NCBI GenBank assembly: GCA_963971285.1
Contig: OZ020255.1
Span: 14,776,931-14,840,930 of the forward strand
Length of the DNA stretch: 64,000 nucleotides
Direction: 5' to 3'
From: Astropecten irregularis
Lineage: Eukaryota > Echinodermata > Asteroidea > Paxillosida > Astropectinidae
Notes under the pieces: model-generated
Told to the model about the DNA's origin: nothing
Seen by the model: only the letters and a program-made list of their open reading frames with translations
Databases searched by the model: none
Part shown: positions 32,932-53,285 of the stretch, piece after piece
How positions within the stretch are numbered: the first letter of the stretch is position 1
Layout: every line of letters begins with the position of its first letter
Program-made: the position numbers and the translations under genes

Positions 32932-33644
32932 GTGCGGACTTGTTATTGCTCAGTGGTAAATTTTTACTGGTCTTCCAAAAATCATTACAAAACCTGATTG
33001 GTTCGTTTCTTTTTTATCTTCTGAACTTAAATTACTCTACAATTCAAACAAAAAATTATTATTTCCCTACATGTAGCCTACAGTTAGAGTGAACTGCTAC
33101 CTATCTGTTCATGCACAAATGTACTACCTATATACAGTATAAACATGATTCTGGTCAAAAATAAAAATACTGACTTTGAACAAAGATTAAGAGTTTTATG
33201 CAATATGTTTAGCACACATATAAGACATTTTAATACAGGTAGGACAGCTTTGGAGTATGTTAACTTTGAGTTGATTTATTTTGGATAGAAAACCAAGGAC
33301 CCATGGAAAAGTGCAGTTAATCAATGCATAATAAGCCAGAGGGAAAACAGACAAACATCAGTCACTGTTTGGGCCCTGGTGCAATCATAACCCTAAGTAA
33401 AAATATGTCTTCAGTGAGAATCAAAGATGGCACCCAAATAAAAAGGTGAAATGCAAGGAAAAACTTCTTCGCCAACCTCATCCATGTTTCACAGTTCCCT
33501 AACCAAGGTTGCATTGATGTACACACCGTAGGAGAAGCAAGGAAGTGAGTGCAGAAATGTATACAGTGTACTTGTTAATAGCTGCTACTTAGTACTTAAA
33601 CAGTAAATCATTAACAACACTTTAAATTTAGCTACATATAGTCA
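32932..33644. other. Intergenic, no gene seen
   Basis: AT-rich sequence with no supported feature. Confidence 0.45.
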
Positions 33645-34102
33645 TATACAGGGTGTCCCAGAAAAAACGCAACACTCTGTTGGGACCCATTTTGTTAAAA
33701 TTAAACTGTTTATCACTTCAAGATTCAGATAATATTGTGTGATACAACCAAGTCTTGGCTATCACCATGTCGAATTTAAGCACATTGGGACTGAAATTGG
33801 CAAAAATATGACTAATTGAAATAGTACTTCCTAGAAACAAATTTGCAAAGAAAAAAATGCATAGTGGTCAATACGCATATAATGTGTATGAAAGAAAGAT
33901 GAAAATCCCGTTTTGAGGTTACATGTAGCCGATGTAGGTCTTTTTTATCACTCAATTTTAGTCCAATTTTGCTCCAATTCTATATGGTGATAGCCAAGAC
34001 ATAGCTGTATCACATATCTGAATCTTGAAGTGATAAACAGTTTAATTTTCATATAATAGTTCTCGACACAAGTGTTGCGGATTTTTGGGGACACCCTGTA
34101 TA
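33645..34102. mobile_element. Tc1/mariner-like MITE, TACAGGGTGTCCC termini
   Basis: The ends are TACAGGGTGTCCC and GGGACACCCTGTA flanked by TA on both sides. The internal arms are long inverted repeats ('aaactgtttatcacttcaag' against 'cttgaagtgataaacagttt', and 'cttggctatcaccat' against 'atggtgatagccaag'). This is the expected form of a non-autonomous element of the Tc1/mariner superfamily. Confidence 0.85.
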
Positions 34103-34659
34103 CTGGGGTTGCATAGGAAAGTGTTGCCTATGTGAAAGTAAATCACGGTAACATAAATACATAATAAAAATAGAAAAAAAATCCAACACATGCAGCATAC
34201 ACTAGGCATTTATAAATTCTTAGCTGTAATAATTATATAGATGTATATTGTACATGTAGCTCCAAGTTGAATGGTATACAACTGGCATAGCTGTATCTAA
34301 ATCCTAACTGACATATGAAACCTGGCTTGAGGCTAGGCTTGGGACTTAATTCGCTACCTCCATTTGAGGCCCACAAAATCAAATGAAGGGATTGGGCCAC
34401 ATGATAAAGCTGAAGAAAGGCTCCAGCTTCGCCATGTATCTCAAGCCCTTCATTTCATTTAGGACACAAAATGGCGATAGCAAAATAAATTCCCAAGTCT
34501 AGCCTCAAGCCTCATTTTGTAAAGGCCCATAATTTCAGCCATAAAATATGAGGCACCAAACTAACGTTGAAACAAGCTTGTGTTCAACTGCTTCATTGCA
34601 TACAAAATGTGACAGACCTACGTAGCTACGACGTACATTGTATCATTGAAGTTCAAAAG
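34103..34659. other. 3' flank of CHPF-like gene
   Basis: No separate gene. An imperfect inverted repeat lies around 34318-34520 ('cttgaggctaggcttggga' mirrored by 'tcccaagtctagcctcaag'). Confidence 0.55.
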
Positions 34660-37600
34660 TCACTGTTCTTTTTCACCTTTTTCTGCAGACTGTTTCTGCT
34701 GTTGCTCAAGTACCAACATTGCCAATTGAGACCTTGATGCAAGTCCTTCTGCTCTTCCTTCCAAGCATCTCTGATATTGTTCCTCTTTAAGGGACGGTCG
34801 ACAGACACGCTGTTGGAAGTGTAACTTCAAGGCAGGGTCCACGGCTCGGAAGGTGTTCAGTTTGGTGCTAAGAAACATCTCGAAGAGATCCAGGTCCGAT
34901 TGAATGTGTTCCGTTTCGCTTCCCGGATGCTTCTCGTCCCAGATTTTCCTTGCATTCATGTAATCTGAATTGTAGAAGCTAGCGTGCTCAAAAAGATACG
35001 TGTCAAAGTGTCCGGCGTTTTTGGAAATATCTATGCGACTTGGATTAGGCATGTCTGAATAGATGATCTTGGGGTCATATTGTGAGAAGGGAATTGGGAA
35101 GAAGACTTGCCATCCAGCGATGGTGTTCATCCGGACGCGGTTAAGGAACTCGGCAGCGATTTCAAGGTTGGAGTTGGTCAGGAGGAAGAGGGTGTCGGAG
35201 GCAAACTTCTTTGAAACAACATCCATGATTGCAATGGGAGAAGGCAAGCTTGTCTTGACACTTATCCAGGACAGGTGAGAGCCTGGGTATTTCCGCTCCA
35301 AGTAGGAAACGTATCCTTTATTCACACTATAAATATCCTCAATGGTCATAGCTTGTGCCTCCAGCGGATTGTAAATAAATATCAGCATCACAGCTGACTT
35401 ATCGCGAGTTTCCAGGCAGATTCGGGCGTAGTTGTCCAAGAAGACGCGTACTTGGTCCTGATTTCCTGACACAACCGGTACGATGATTGTAACTTGGGTG
35501 TATTCGGTAACATACGGCATGAAGACAATCTCAACCTTATTGAGTGGTCTGAGTAGGTGTACTCGCTTCAGGATCTCCCGCTTGTCACCGTGAAGCTTCA
35601 GCTCCATATCCAGAGTGTACTCCATTCCCCTCGTGGGGTCAAATCGCCGGTATCCATTCACAAGTCTGCCGAGCATGTAGATGTTCCCGTCTAGCTCATT
35701 CAGGCGCGCCATCGTCGTCGTCAAAATCTCATCGATATCCTGTTTGTTGGCTCCTATCAGTGGTGACTTTGGATCCGAATGATCCAATTTGAATAAATGG
35801 GTCATTGTGAAGTACTCCCAGCCCAACACATCAAACCGTGATGAGGATTTGTAGGGCCCTTTGAATCCAATCGGCCACGTTAATTTGGACTTTCCTCCTG
35901 GTGAGTAAGCACTGATCTCTTCAATGTTCCTCTGCAGCTCGGTGATTTGACCAAGGGTCTGATTGAGCGACCATTCTGAGAAATACTTGTGGAGCTTGTA
36001 TATGGTGCGAATGTCCATGACGTGATAAAATGCCAAGGACTTCTGGAAATCCCCATCTTTCTTTTCTTTGTCCGTCAGTACCTTGTCTTCAAAATCATAA
36101 GCGTAAAATGGTGATCCCTGGAGAAAAAAGAACAAGCAAAACAAGACAATTATTAATAATATCTGAAAATCTACACGTTTTTTTTAGAAAGAAAAGATGT
36201 TTTGACCTCACCTTAGAAACAAAAATTAGGAAAGCAGATGTTCTGAAATCTGAATTACTATTCAATCCTTGATGATGAAACCATCTAGGCCTTTTCCTAC
36301 TAGAGCACTCATCCCCGGGGCGAACTCATCCTGGGGTGAATCATTTCAACCCTGGTCCTGAGCACGGTTGAACTCATCCCAGGAAAAGGGCAATTTTGGG
36401 GTGGCTTGGGGGTGAGGGAGGGGTGAAGAGGTATGAACATTTCAAGTGGGAAACGTGGCTTATTTTCACCCCCGGGGCCACCCCTGAGATTTGGTCAAGT
36501 GGGAAAAGGCCTTATGTTAGGATTGGCAATGGTAGAATACAATGTACAATCTATTCATCAGAGTGCACACTGCACAAGCAATCTTCCTCACTGGTCTTGA
36601 TCTATTACTCTGCATAAATGCAAAATAATGTGTTACCTCATAGTTACTGGAACATTTTGAGCTGGAGTGTTCCTGGATACATCTTCCAAATTCCAAGTCC
36701 GGTACGTTGTTCCATGACTTGTGCATACAGTCTTCCCAGTACGGTCCAACTTGTGTAAGGAGACTCCTGGACAGAATATACCCTGGCACAACAAAAGAGA
36801 AAATATCAAATATCAATGCCAATTGCCAAGTCCTGCAATATCATTAGTGTTTTAATTAAAATATTTCCATACAAATAGGCAGGGGTAACATATTTCATAT
36901 CCAGCAATCTATAGGTATATTGCAAATAGCGACCACTAGGAATTATGGGATGCATAAGGGTCGAAAGGGCACCACCACGGCACCACCTGCTTACTTTTGG
37001 ACAGTCTGAGTCTAATTCTTTCTGTTTACTGTGTTCCTGAACTTGCAGTTCGACCCAGATTTATCCCACAATGCTTTGCAGCGCCATCTCAGATGGAAAC
37101 TGACCGCAGCTAAACAACTATCCAACCATGCTCTGTAAGAAATACCAGGTAATCCAAAAGCATCCTGTGTGCCATTTTTTACTACGGTAATTTCACATCA
37201 TGTATATGATATCGAAAGAAGACGACGTAATAAGGACCTCATATCGTTGCTGTATTACAGCAACGATATGAGGTCCTTATTACATCTTCGTTTTTTTCAT
37301 AGCCCCTCATCACTACAAAACCAAGCAGATCTGATCCACCCACTTTACAGTCATTGTCATTGACATACATGTAATTTATTTGTTGCATTGAATATATCAA
37401 TACAGTGGAACACCATTATAATGAACATGAAGAGATGCACAGATCTTGTCTACTACTACTATAGTGGACTTTAGTGGTCGTTCGTTATAGTGATTTGAAC
37501 CATGAATTCATTACTGGTATGTATTGCTATAAACCACTATACTGAACATTTGACTATACCAAACATCATCCTTGGCTCCCAATTCTTTTAGATGTACAAT

Positions 37601-38436
37601 AGGCCTGGTGAACAGTATCCACTATAATGAACGACCACTCATGAACAATTTCTGTGCATCCCGGCGTGTTCCTTATAGTGGAGTTCCACTGTAGTAGCAT
37701 TTCACTGTATGTGCCATCTGAACAGACCTGCATCCCGGCTACAAAATGTGACGTCCATCTCCGCTTCATGAACCGGCACTCCCATGTACAGATCTCGTCC
37801 GACACTCATGCGTCCAAGAAACTCCATAAACACCTCCCCATAAATATATGTGTCGTCTTGTATGACCAAGAACCAATCATAATCATTGCCATAATGCTCA
37901 TAGATGTATTTCCATATCTGGAACATTCTAACATTGACCTGCTCCCCCGGAAATGCTACGACGGTCATCCCACTCGGCGATGGCTCCACATTTGTCTTTG
38001 TGAAAAATACCAATTTATTGACAAAATGGCTGAGCGTCTTGTTGATGCCGACCGTCGTTGACTCCATATCTATCTCGTCCCTAGCTACCATCACGCCCAC
38101 AAACAGCTTCTCCTTGATCTGAAGTTCAGATGAGATGTAACGCATCCGTCTAACCTGGTTGCGATCAACATCTTTCTTGACAACGGGTTTATTCGCGGTT
38201 ATCAACACCGGATTGAAGTCGTCATCATTCAGTTGATTTCCATTTTCGTCAGTTCCGAACTCTATCGTATCGACAACTGCGTTGGTCTTTCGCTTCATTC
38301 CAACGTGAACGTAACTTTCCAGACCACAGCCACTTTCAAGTGGTACACATAGCATGCTCAACAAGGCTCCAGCAAACATACCAAGTGCCACATATATCAC
38401 TGTTCTTGACCGACTCAAGGGGCGGTGGATTCCCAT
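34660..38436 (-). CDS. CHPF: Chondroitin polymerising factor (CHPF-type)
   Basis: Three coding exons on the minus strand: 38436-37728, 36782-36637 and 36117-34660. GT-AG introns and frame-preserving joins give 770 aa, close to human CHPF (about 775). Exon 1 encodes a short cytoplasmic tail and a signal anchor (VIYVALGMFAGALLSMLCV), then a fringe-like GT31 domain with QDDTYIYG. Exon 3 contains the GalNAc-transferase-like domain (VNGYRRFDPTRGMEYTLD, FFPIPFSQYDP, FYNSDYM) and ends with the CHPF-typical SRSQLAMLVLEQ. The C-terminal domain has no DxD at the expected site, which fits CHPF, the weakly active partner of chondroitin synthases in the Golgi. An upstream in-frame ATG at 38521 would add 29 residues; the start at 38436 fits the family better. 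CHPF2 cannot be excluded. The gene is head to head with PSMC5. Confidence 0.93.
36287..36513. mobile_element. MITE in CHPF intron 2 (AGGCCTTTTCC termini)
   Basis: The ends AGGCCTTTTCC and GGAAAAGGCCT are inverted. Inside are repeated 'aactcatcc' and 'tcaccccc' strings. A related end (gtgtgaaaaggcct) closes the element near 44620-44900 in PSMC5 intron 6. Confidence 0.6.
37227..37283. repeat. Perfect 57-bp palindrome in CHPF intron 1
   Basis: Two 28-bp arms, starting GTAATAAGGACCTCATATCG and its exact inverse, are separated by a single T. Imperfect pairing may extend outward (gaagacgac / atcttcg). Confidence 0.95.
37401..37693. mobile_element. Tigger-like MITE beside the CHPF exon-1 donor
   Basis: The termini TACAGTGGAAC and GTTCCACTGTA match the CAGTGGAAC ends of pogo/Tigger elements, with TA at both borders. 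Internal arms repeat 'tatagtgg' and 'ttataatgaac' in both orientations. The right end is only 33 bp from the CHPF exon-1 splice donor at 37727. Confidence 0.85.
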
Positions 38437-38901
38437 TTCTGCTGGTGTTTGTTTACAAATCATCCAAACTTGTTGACAGAGGAAAAAAGCACAGCAGATA
38501 GGATCAAATGTTCGTTTTCTCAAAATGTCATGACGGTTGTCTTTTCTGCTTCCTCTTTGAACAATGAAAATGCAAATTTCTTACAAATACCGGTCAGCTC
38601 TATTCATTATGTTGAACTTTAACAATCGAGTCTGCGGGAACTGTCTGCGGTGCAGGTGCAAACATGGCAAATTATGGCACCTACGTAAAATATGTGCATA
38701 AACACAATACAACCTGCAGCCAATTCTCCCATTTCGTCAAGAAAAACTTTTCAAAAAATATACTTTTCACATGTAAATTATAAATGAATTCCCTGCATTT
38801 TATCAAAATATTTAATTTTTCTTCTCTTACAATTAGTGTTTTTGCTCATTTTGACAAGCCTAAAAAGGAACTCCCAGAATGCATTGCGGTAAAAATACAA
38901 C
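38437..38901. promoter_or_regulatory. Bidirectional promoter between CHPF and PSMC5
   Basis: Only 465 bp separate the two divergent start codons, and no TATA box is seen. At 38870-38889 the sequence ACTCCCAGAATGCATTGCGG closely resembles the ZNF143/THAP11 element (TTCCCAGAATGC...GCG) common in vertebrate bidirectional and housekeeping promoters. It lies 12 bp upstream of the PSMC5 ATG. Most of the remainder is AT-rich. Shared control is inferred from spacing and motif. Confidence 0.65.
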
Positions 38902-48749
<9,848 letters not shown>

Positions 48750-48830
48750 GTTAGGAAGACTACAGTAGTGATTCTTTCATATCTGCGAGAGGTACATAAT
48801 GGATGGAACTTGATCTGTGGATGTCTAGAA

Positions 48831-48836
48831 AATAAA
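48831..48836 (+). terminator. PSMC5 polyadenylation signal AATAAA
   Basis: A canonical AATAAA lies 82 bp after the PSMC5 stop codon, giving a short 3' UTR. Confidence 0.7.
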
Positions 48837-48839
48837 TCA

Positions 48840-50197
48840 TAAGTATTGCTTCTTGCAATCTGAGCTGAGATTGGGTGAACTGGGGACTAGTGGGGGCTGA
48901 CATTTGTTGTTATTGTTGAAATGAATAATTAATGTAATACAATTTTTTCAGGCATGCAACTTTTCCTCGGATCAGCCGATTTCCTCTTTTTTCACTTCAA
49001 TTTTATGCCATTGAAAAGTGAAAAACACTGTACAAAATGTGGTAAAGTTTGGCATTTCCTCTTTTTTTTGGAAAGTCCAAGTTGCATGCCTGTTTTTTTG
49101 TTTGCTTGTCTGTTTTTCTGAATACAGTTTGTCATTTTAAAAAACTTGTCAGAAAACTTTAAGATTGGAGATTGGGGTTTGTTTATTACAGGCAATGCCA
49201 CAAAGTTATACATGTGGAAATGTCTTGTTCTTAAAACATTGTCATATCAATACTATTGAGCCCCCAACCTCCATGCCTCCCGCTCACATGCATCTTTTCT
49301 CTCGCATTAACAGCATCTTTGCCCTTCCCAGCTTTTCAAAATAATCTAGTAAGCAGATTGGAATGACACATGTCATCTCAATCTTATCATTTTAACCCTT
49401 ACATCAGGCAATTTGAATGTTTAATTAACTCTGCTTTTTCTGTACCTGAAACTATTCTTTCCTTCGCATTTTCTTGCAATACATTAAATTTAAAATTGAT
49501 TTTTTTTTTCAAAGAATGTGACCTCAGTGTATAATGATTAATTGACATTAAACTTGAAAAAGCTTCAATTATGTTATGACTGTGTTTGTCAGTATAGCAC
49601 CTGCAACCAGGAGTTTTTAGTCCTATTGGAATAAAACCAACTTCAGAATATAAATTAACTACTCTAGTCAACCGGGGCCAATTTCATGGCCCTGCTTAGC
49701 ACAACAATTTGCTAACCATGAAATTTGGACGGGATTAAAAGCCAAATTTCCATGTGTTGTGAATCACTTGTTCTTTGGCTGTTGTTCGCTGACCATGAAT
49801 ATCAAATGGAAATTTTAATGGTGGCTTGTTTTATTGAGCAAGACATTTTGTGCTTAGCAATTGTTTTGTGTTTAGCAGCTCCATGAAATTCGTGAAAAGC
49901 CTATATGTTTTTCCATTGTCGATAACCAAGGAATTTCCCTATACATGTTCTGTATTTCTCGATTGTATTAGTTATATGTATCTGTTGATGTGAAGATGTA
50001 CATTAAAAAAAAAAAAAAAGTTATGAGTAAGCACATTTCTGACGTTTCCATTTCTCTTTTGCTTTGTCGTCCACTAATAGGAAATAAATTGTCAGTATTT
50101 TGTTTGTCTGTTTTTCACAACCTTGAAATAATGAATACTACCATACCAATCTACATTTATACAGTAATGATAAGAACTACATGTACTTGACTATTTA
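48840..50197. other. Intergenic, with one GGCCAATTTCAT-family MITE
   Basis: No gene. 49672-49892 is a copy of the family at 31864/32761 (ggggccaatttcatggccct, ttctttggctgttgttcgct, gcagctccatgaaatt). A small inverted repeat lies at 48985-49085. Confidence 0.6.
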
Positions 50198-50495
50198 ATT
50201 TTATGAAGATAATGCTGATAGAAACATACCGTTAACATTTCCCCGCCTGAAATGGTGTACTTATCCAGAAATTCGTAAAACAACAACCGGAAATCTTTTT
50301 GATCTTTTAAAAGATCAAAAATAAAAGAGAAAAGACAAGTTAAAAATACTGTGGTTGTTTTTCACTGTTTTCTCAAAAAGTGGGCACCGTATGAGACTGA
50401 ACTTTTCACAGATGACTTTTACTCATCCCTCTTGATATTTTTGCATATGAATCTGTATTTCTTTGAGAAAAACCAAAGTATGATATTACCTTTAA
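50198..50495. mobile_element. Palindromic MITE, AAAGGTACTATC family, left-truncated
   Basis: The right terminus ACCAAAGTATGATATTACC is intact. The left end is lost and the copy begins near the 'gatagaaacataccgtta' block. Confidence 0.8.
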
Positions 50496-50812
50496 CGGAT
50501 ATAAAACATAAATCCACATGTAAATCATTTAATGATTTCATTTCTGATTTGAAATTATATGCATGATCATTTCAGAAATTAGATTTATATGAAGGCGTTG
50601 AGTGTTTTTTCCTACGAGCAGGACGTATGTACTGGTTACATCGTAAAAATATTGAGCAATTTTTTTTTTGTGGAGATACATAAAACGTGACGTTATTAGA
50701 CAGTTGAATCATAGAGGAAGGTAGGTTGAATCAAGCCACGACTGTGGTGCCAATTCCTTTGTTCTCAAGTTATGGCAATTCATGTTTTTCATATTTATAT
50801 AGTATAAAATTC

Positions 50813-51132
50813 TGTAATGTTTGCCACAAGGTGGCGCCGTTTGTAAGTAGCAGACAACAGCCGCCGGTTGGTGGCATGAGACTCGCACGTGAAAAGCACA
50901 TGTGAGATTTAGAGAGACGATATAGCGATAAGCTACAGGAAGGACGGGTTTCTGAGTTAAGCTAAAAAAGGAAGAGAAAGACCGGCTAAATAAAGGTTAG
51001 TTTACCTTGTGTTTCAATAAAAACTGAGATTGTGACATGTGTACTTATTTGGCTGTCAACCCGTGGTATTGTAGCTAGGCCTACTGTATTTCACATAAAT
51101 ATTACCGAGGACCCGCAGAGGAAAACTCTACA
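50813..51132 (+). repeat. 5' LTR of the Ty3/gypsy element
   Basis: It begins TGTAATGTTTGCC and ends CTCTACA. It contains AATAAA-type signals at about 50988 and 51016 and must supply promoter and poly(A) functions. It is the same as 58211-58530 by eye. Confidence 0.95.
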
Positions 51133-51133
51133 T

Positions 51134-51152
51134 TGGTGGCAGCGGTTTCCGG
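51134..51152 (+). other. Putative primer-binding site
   Basis: Directly after the 5' LTR, TTGGTGGCAGCGGTTTCC includes the TGG expected opposite a tRNA CCA end. I cannot name the tRNA by eye. Confidence 0.5.
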
Positions 51153-51230
51153 TAATACATTTTACGTTGTACAGGAGTTGTCCATTTTAGTTGTTTCTAG
51201 TGCATTTTCCGCTGCTTTGCTTCCGCCGCT

Positions 51231-53285
51231 ATGTCTGATGCTGGGAGTTCCCACTGGCCTCCGCTAGACGGTTGCCACTCGCCCCCTTGGTTTCATACGC
51301 TCCCGCCTTTGCCGGCGTCCGGGCCCCCAAATGACTGGCTTCACTGTGTTGTAGATATGGCTGACGTCCCCGGCACGGGCGCCGTAGGTCCGGCAGCGGA
51401 TTTCAGTTGCCCAACCGCGGCGTACACGCCGGTACCGGCCGAGGGTGGTGGAGCTCATGGGTCTGACAGCTATCTCGTCGATGGACAACCGGCCACCGTT
51501 AGATCATCGACGCCTGCATACCGATGGCCAGCGGGCGGGTCGCCACCTGGGACGCTGGCACGGGGCCTATTCGCCGGTGCACCTGCCGGGGCACCGTCAA
51601 CCACAGACACTGTGCATGCGGCGCCGGCGGGACAACTACCGTCGGTGCAGGAGAACCGGGCGATGGGTATACGCTCGGCACATGCACACCGGCTGCAGCA
51701 TAGCCTTGTCGGTGGACCGACCTGTACACGACTCATGGCTACGGAGAATGCGGTGGTGCAGCCGTCGGTACTGGAGTACCGGGAGATGACGCGCCAGCCG
51801 ACCCCTGGACAGCAGCAATTGCCTTGCTTTGTCGGTGCACCGACCGGCGCACCGATGGCCACGGTATATGGGGATATAGCCGGACAGGGGCCGCCATCGG
51901 TGCCGAACTACAAGGATATGACACATAAGCAGATACCGGGACAGCAGGATTGGGTTAGCTTTGTCGGTGCACCAACCGGGGCACCGATGAACACGACAGG
52001 TGGGGATGTGGCCGGACAAGGGCCGCAGTCAGCGCCGGAATATCAGGAGACGACACACAGGCCGATGCTGGGACAGCAGGATTGGACAAGTTTGGTCGGT
52101 GCACCGACCGGTGCACCGATGGGCACGGCATATGGGTATGTGACCAGACAAGGGCCAACGTCGGTGCCGGATTGCAGGGAAATGACACACAGGTTGGCGC
52201 CACCGCGGCAGCAATGGAGCAGCGTTGCCGGGGCTCCGACCGGTGCACCGCAGCTGGCAATGGCAGGTGGGAATGTGGCCAGCCAAGGGCCGCCGGCGGT
52301 TCCGGGATACCGAGGAACAACACACAGATCTGTGCCAGCACGGCAGCAATGGGGCAGCGTTGCCGGGGCACCGGTGACCGCGGGAGGTTCACCAGCGACG
52401 GTGCGCCGGGGCACACCAGTAGTTTCTCCACTGGGAATAAAAGGGCAGTACGGCTATCCCGTCGGTACACCGGACGTTCGACCACCGCATACTGCGCGTG
52501 AACGGCCCATTATGCGACCAGATCGGTATTCTGGTACGTCGTCATGGTCGGCGTACCAGAGACATTTTGAGATGTGCGCCAGCATCAATAAATGGCAAGA
52601 CTATGAGAAAACAGAGTATTTAGCAGTATCCCTGGCAGGACCGGCACAACAAGTACTGCAGAGCTTACCGAGAGATGGCACGACAACATATGAGAGCTTG
52701 GTCAGAGCATTAAAAAGTAGATTTGAACCGGATGGGCGTAAAGAATTTTACAGAGTTCAACTGAAGAATAGACGCCAACAGGCCAACGAGTCCCTTTCAG
52801 AACTGGCCCAAGCAATTCGTCTTCTGGTAGACAAGACATTCGGTGATTTGTCTGCAGATGCACAAGAGACAATGGCCAGGGACTATTTCTTGGATGCCCT
52901 TGCAGACAGCGACACACGAACACGTGTTTTGCAAGTGCGACCTCATAGTTTGGAGGAAGCTGTAACGGCCGCCACTGAATTTGATGCCATTATGTCAGCA
53001 GAGAAGGGCCAGGGCCTTCGTAGGGTAAGATTTCTAGAAAGCGATGATACAAATGGCGCAAAGACCGAAGACTTCGTGTCAAGCGACAGAGTGACGAACC
53101 TAGAAAAATGCCTGCACGAAATAAGCCAGCAAATCAAAACACTAGCCACACAGAACGCAGAGTTAACCAAGAAGAGGAGAGGATGTTTCTCATGCGGCGA
53201 ACAAGGCCACTTCAAACGGGACTGCCCGAAAGAGAAAGAGAAGAAACAATCTCGGTCGAACAACGGGAACCAGGAAAACATTTAA
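51231..53285 (+). CDS. Gag polyprotein with N-terminal GAP repeats
   Basis: 684 aa, intact. Residues 1-430 are Pro/Gly/Ala-rich. From about residue 159 they contain five tandem units of 41-45 aa plus a partial sixth (unit starts at 51705, 51828, 51960, 52092, 52224 and 52359). Most units open with VGAPTGAPM and continue with a QGP-SVP-Y--MTH-like pattern to QQ-W-S. Residues about 430-590 match the Ty3-type retrotransposon Gag capsid domain (YSGTSSWSAYQRHFEM, LKSRFEP, ESLSELAQAIRLL). A CCHC zinc knuckle follows at about 651-664 (CFSCGEQGHFKRDC) with a basic tail. Gag should form the particle and bind RNA. The N-terminal repeats are not usual for the family, and their function is unknown. Confidence 0.93.
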   Translation: MSDAGSSHWPPLDGCHSPPWFHTLPPLPASGPPNDWLHCVVDMADVPGTGAVGPAADFSCPTAAYTPVPAEGGGAHGSDSYLVDGQPATVRSSTPAYRWPAGGSPPGTLARGLFAGAPAGAPSTTDTVHAAPAGQLPSVQENRAMGIRSAHAHRLQHSLVGGPTCTRLMATENAVVQPSVLEYREMTRQPTPGQQQLPCFVGAPTGAPMATVYGDIAGQGPPSVPNYKDMTHKQIPGQQDWVSFVGAPTGAPMNTTGGDVAGQGPQSAPEYQETTHRPMLGQQDWTSLVGAPTGAPMGTAYGYVTRQGPTSVPDCREMTHRLAPPRQQWSSVAGAPTGAPQLAMAGGNVASQGPPAVPGYRGTTHRSVPARQQWGSVAGAPVTAGGSPATVRRGTPVVSPLGIKGQYGYPVGTPDVRPPHTARERPIMRPDRYSGTSSWSAYQRHFEMCASINKWQDYEKTEYLAVSLAGPAQQVLQSLPRDGTTTYESLVRALKSRFEPDGRKEFYRVQLKNRRQQANESLSELAQAIRLLVDKTFGDLSADAQETMARDYFLDALADSDTRTRVLQVRPHSLEEAVTAATEFDAIMSAEKGQGLRRVRFLESDDTNGAKTEDFVSSDRVTNLEKCLHEISQQIKTLATQNAELTKKRRGCFSCGEQGHFKRDCPKEKEKKQSRSNNGNQENI

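Noticed and set aside
51264..52485. Several long minus-strand frames opposite gag
   Set aside because: They arise from the GC-rich gag repeat region read in reverse. Their repeats mirror the gag units and they have no independent features.
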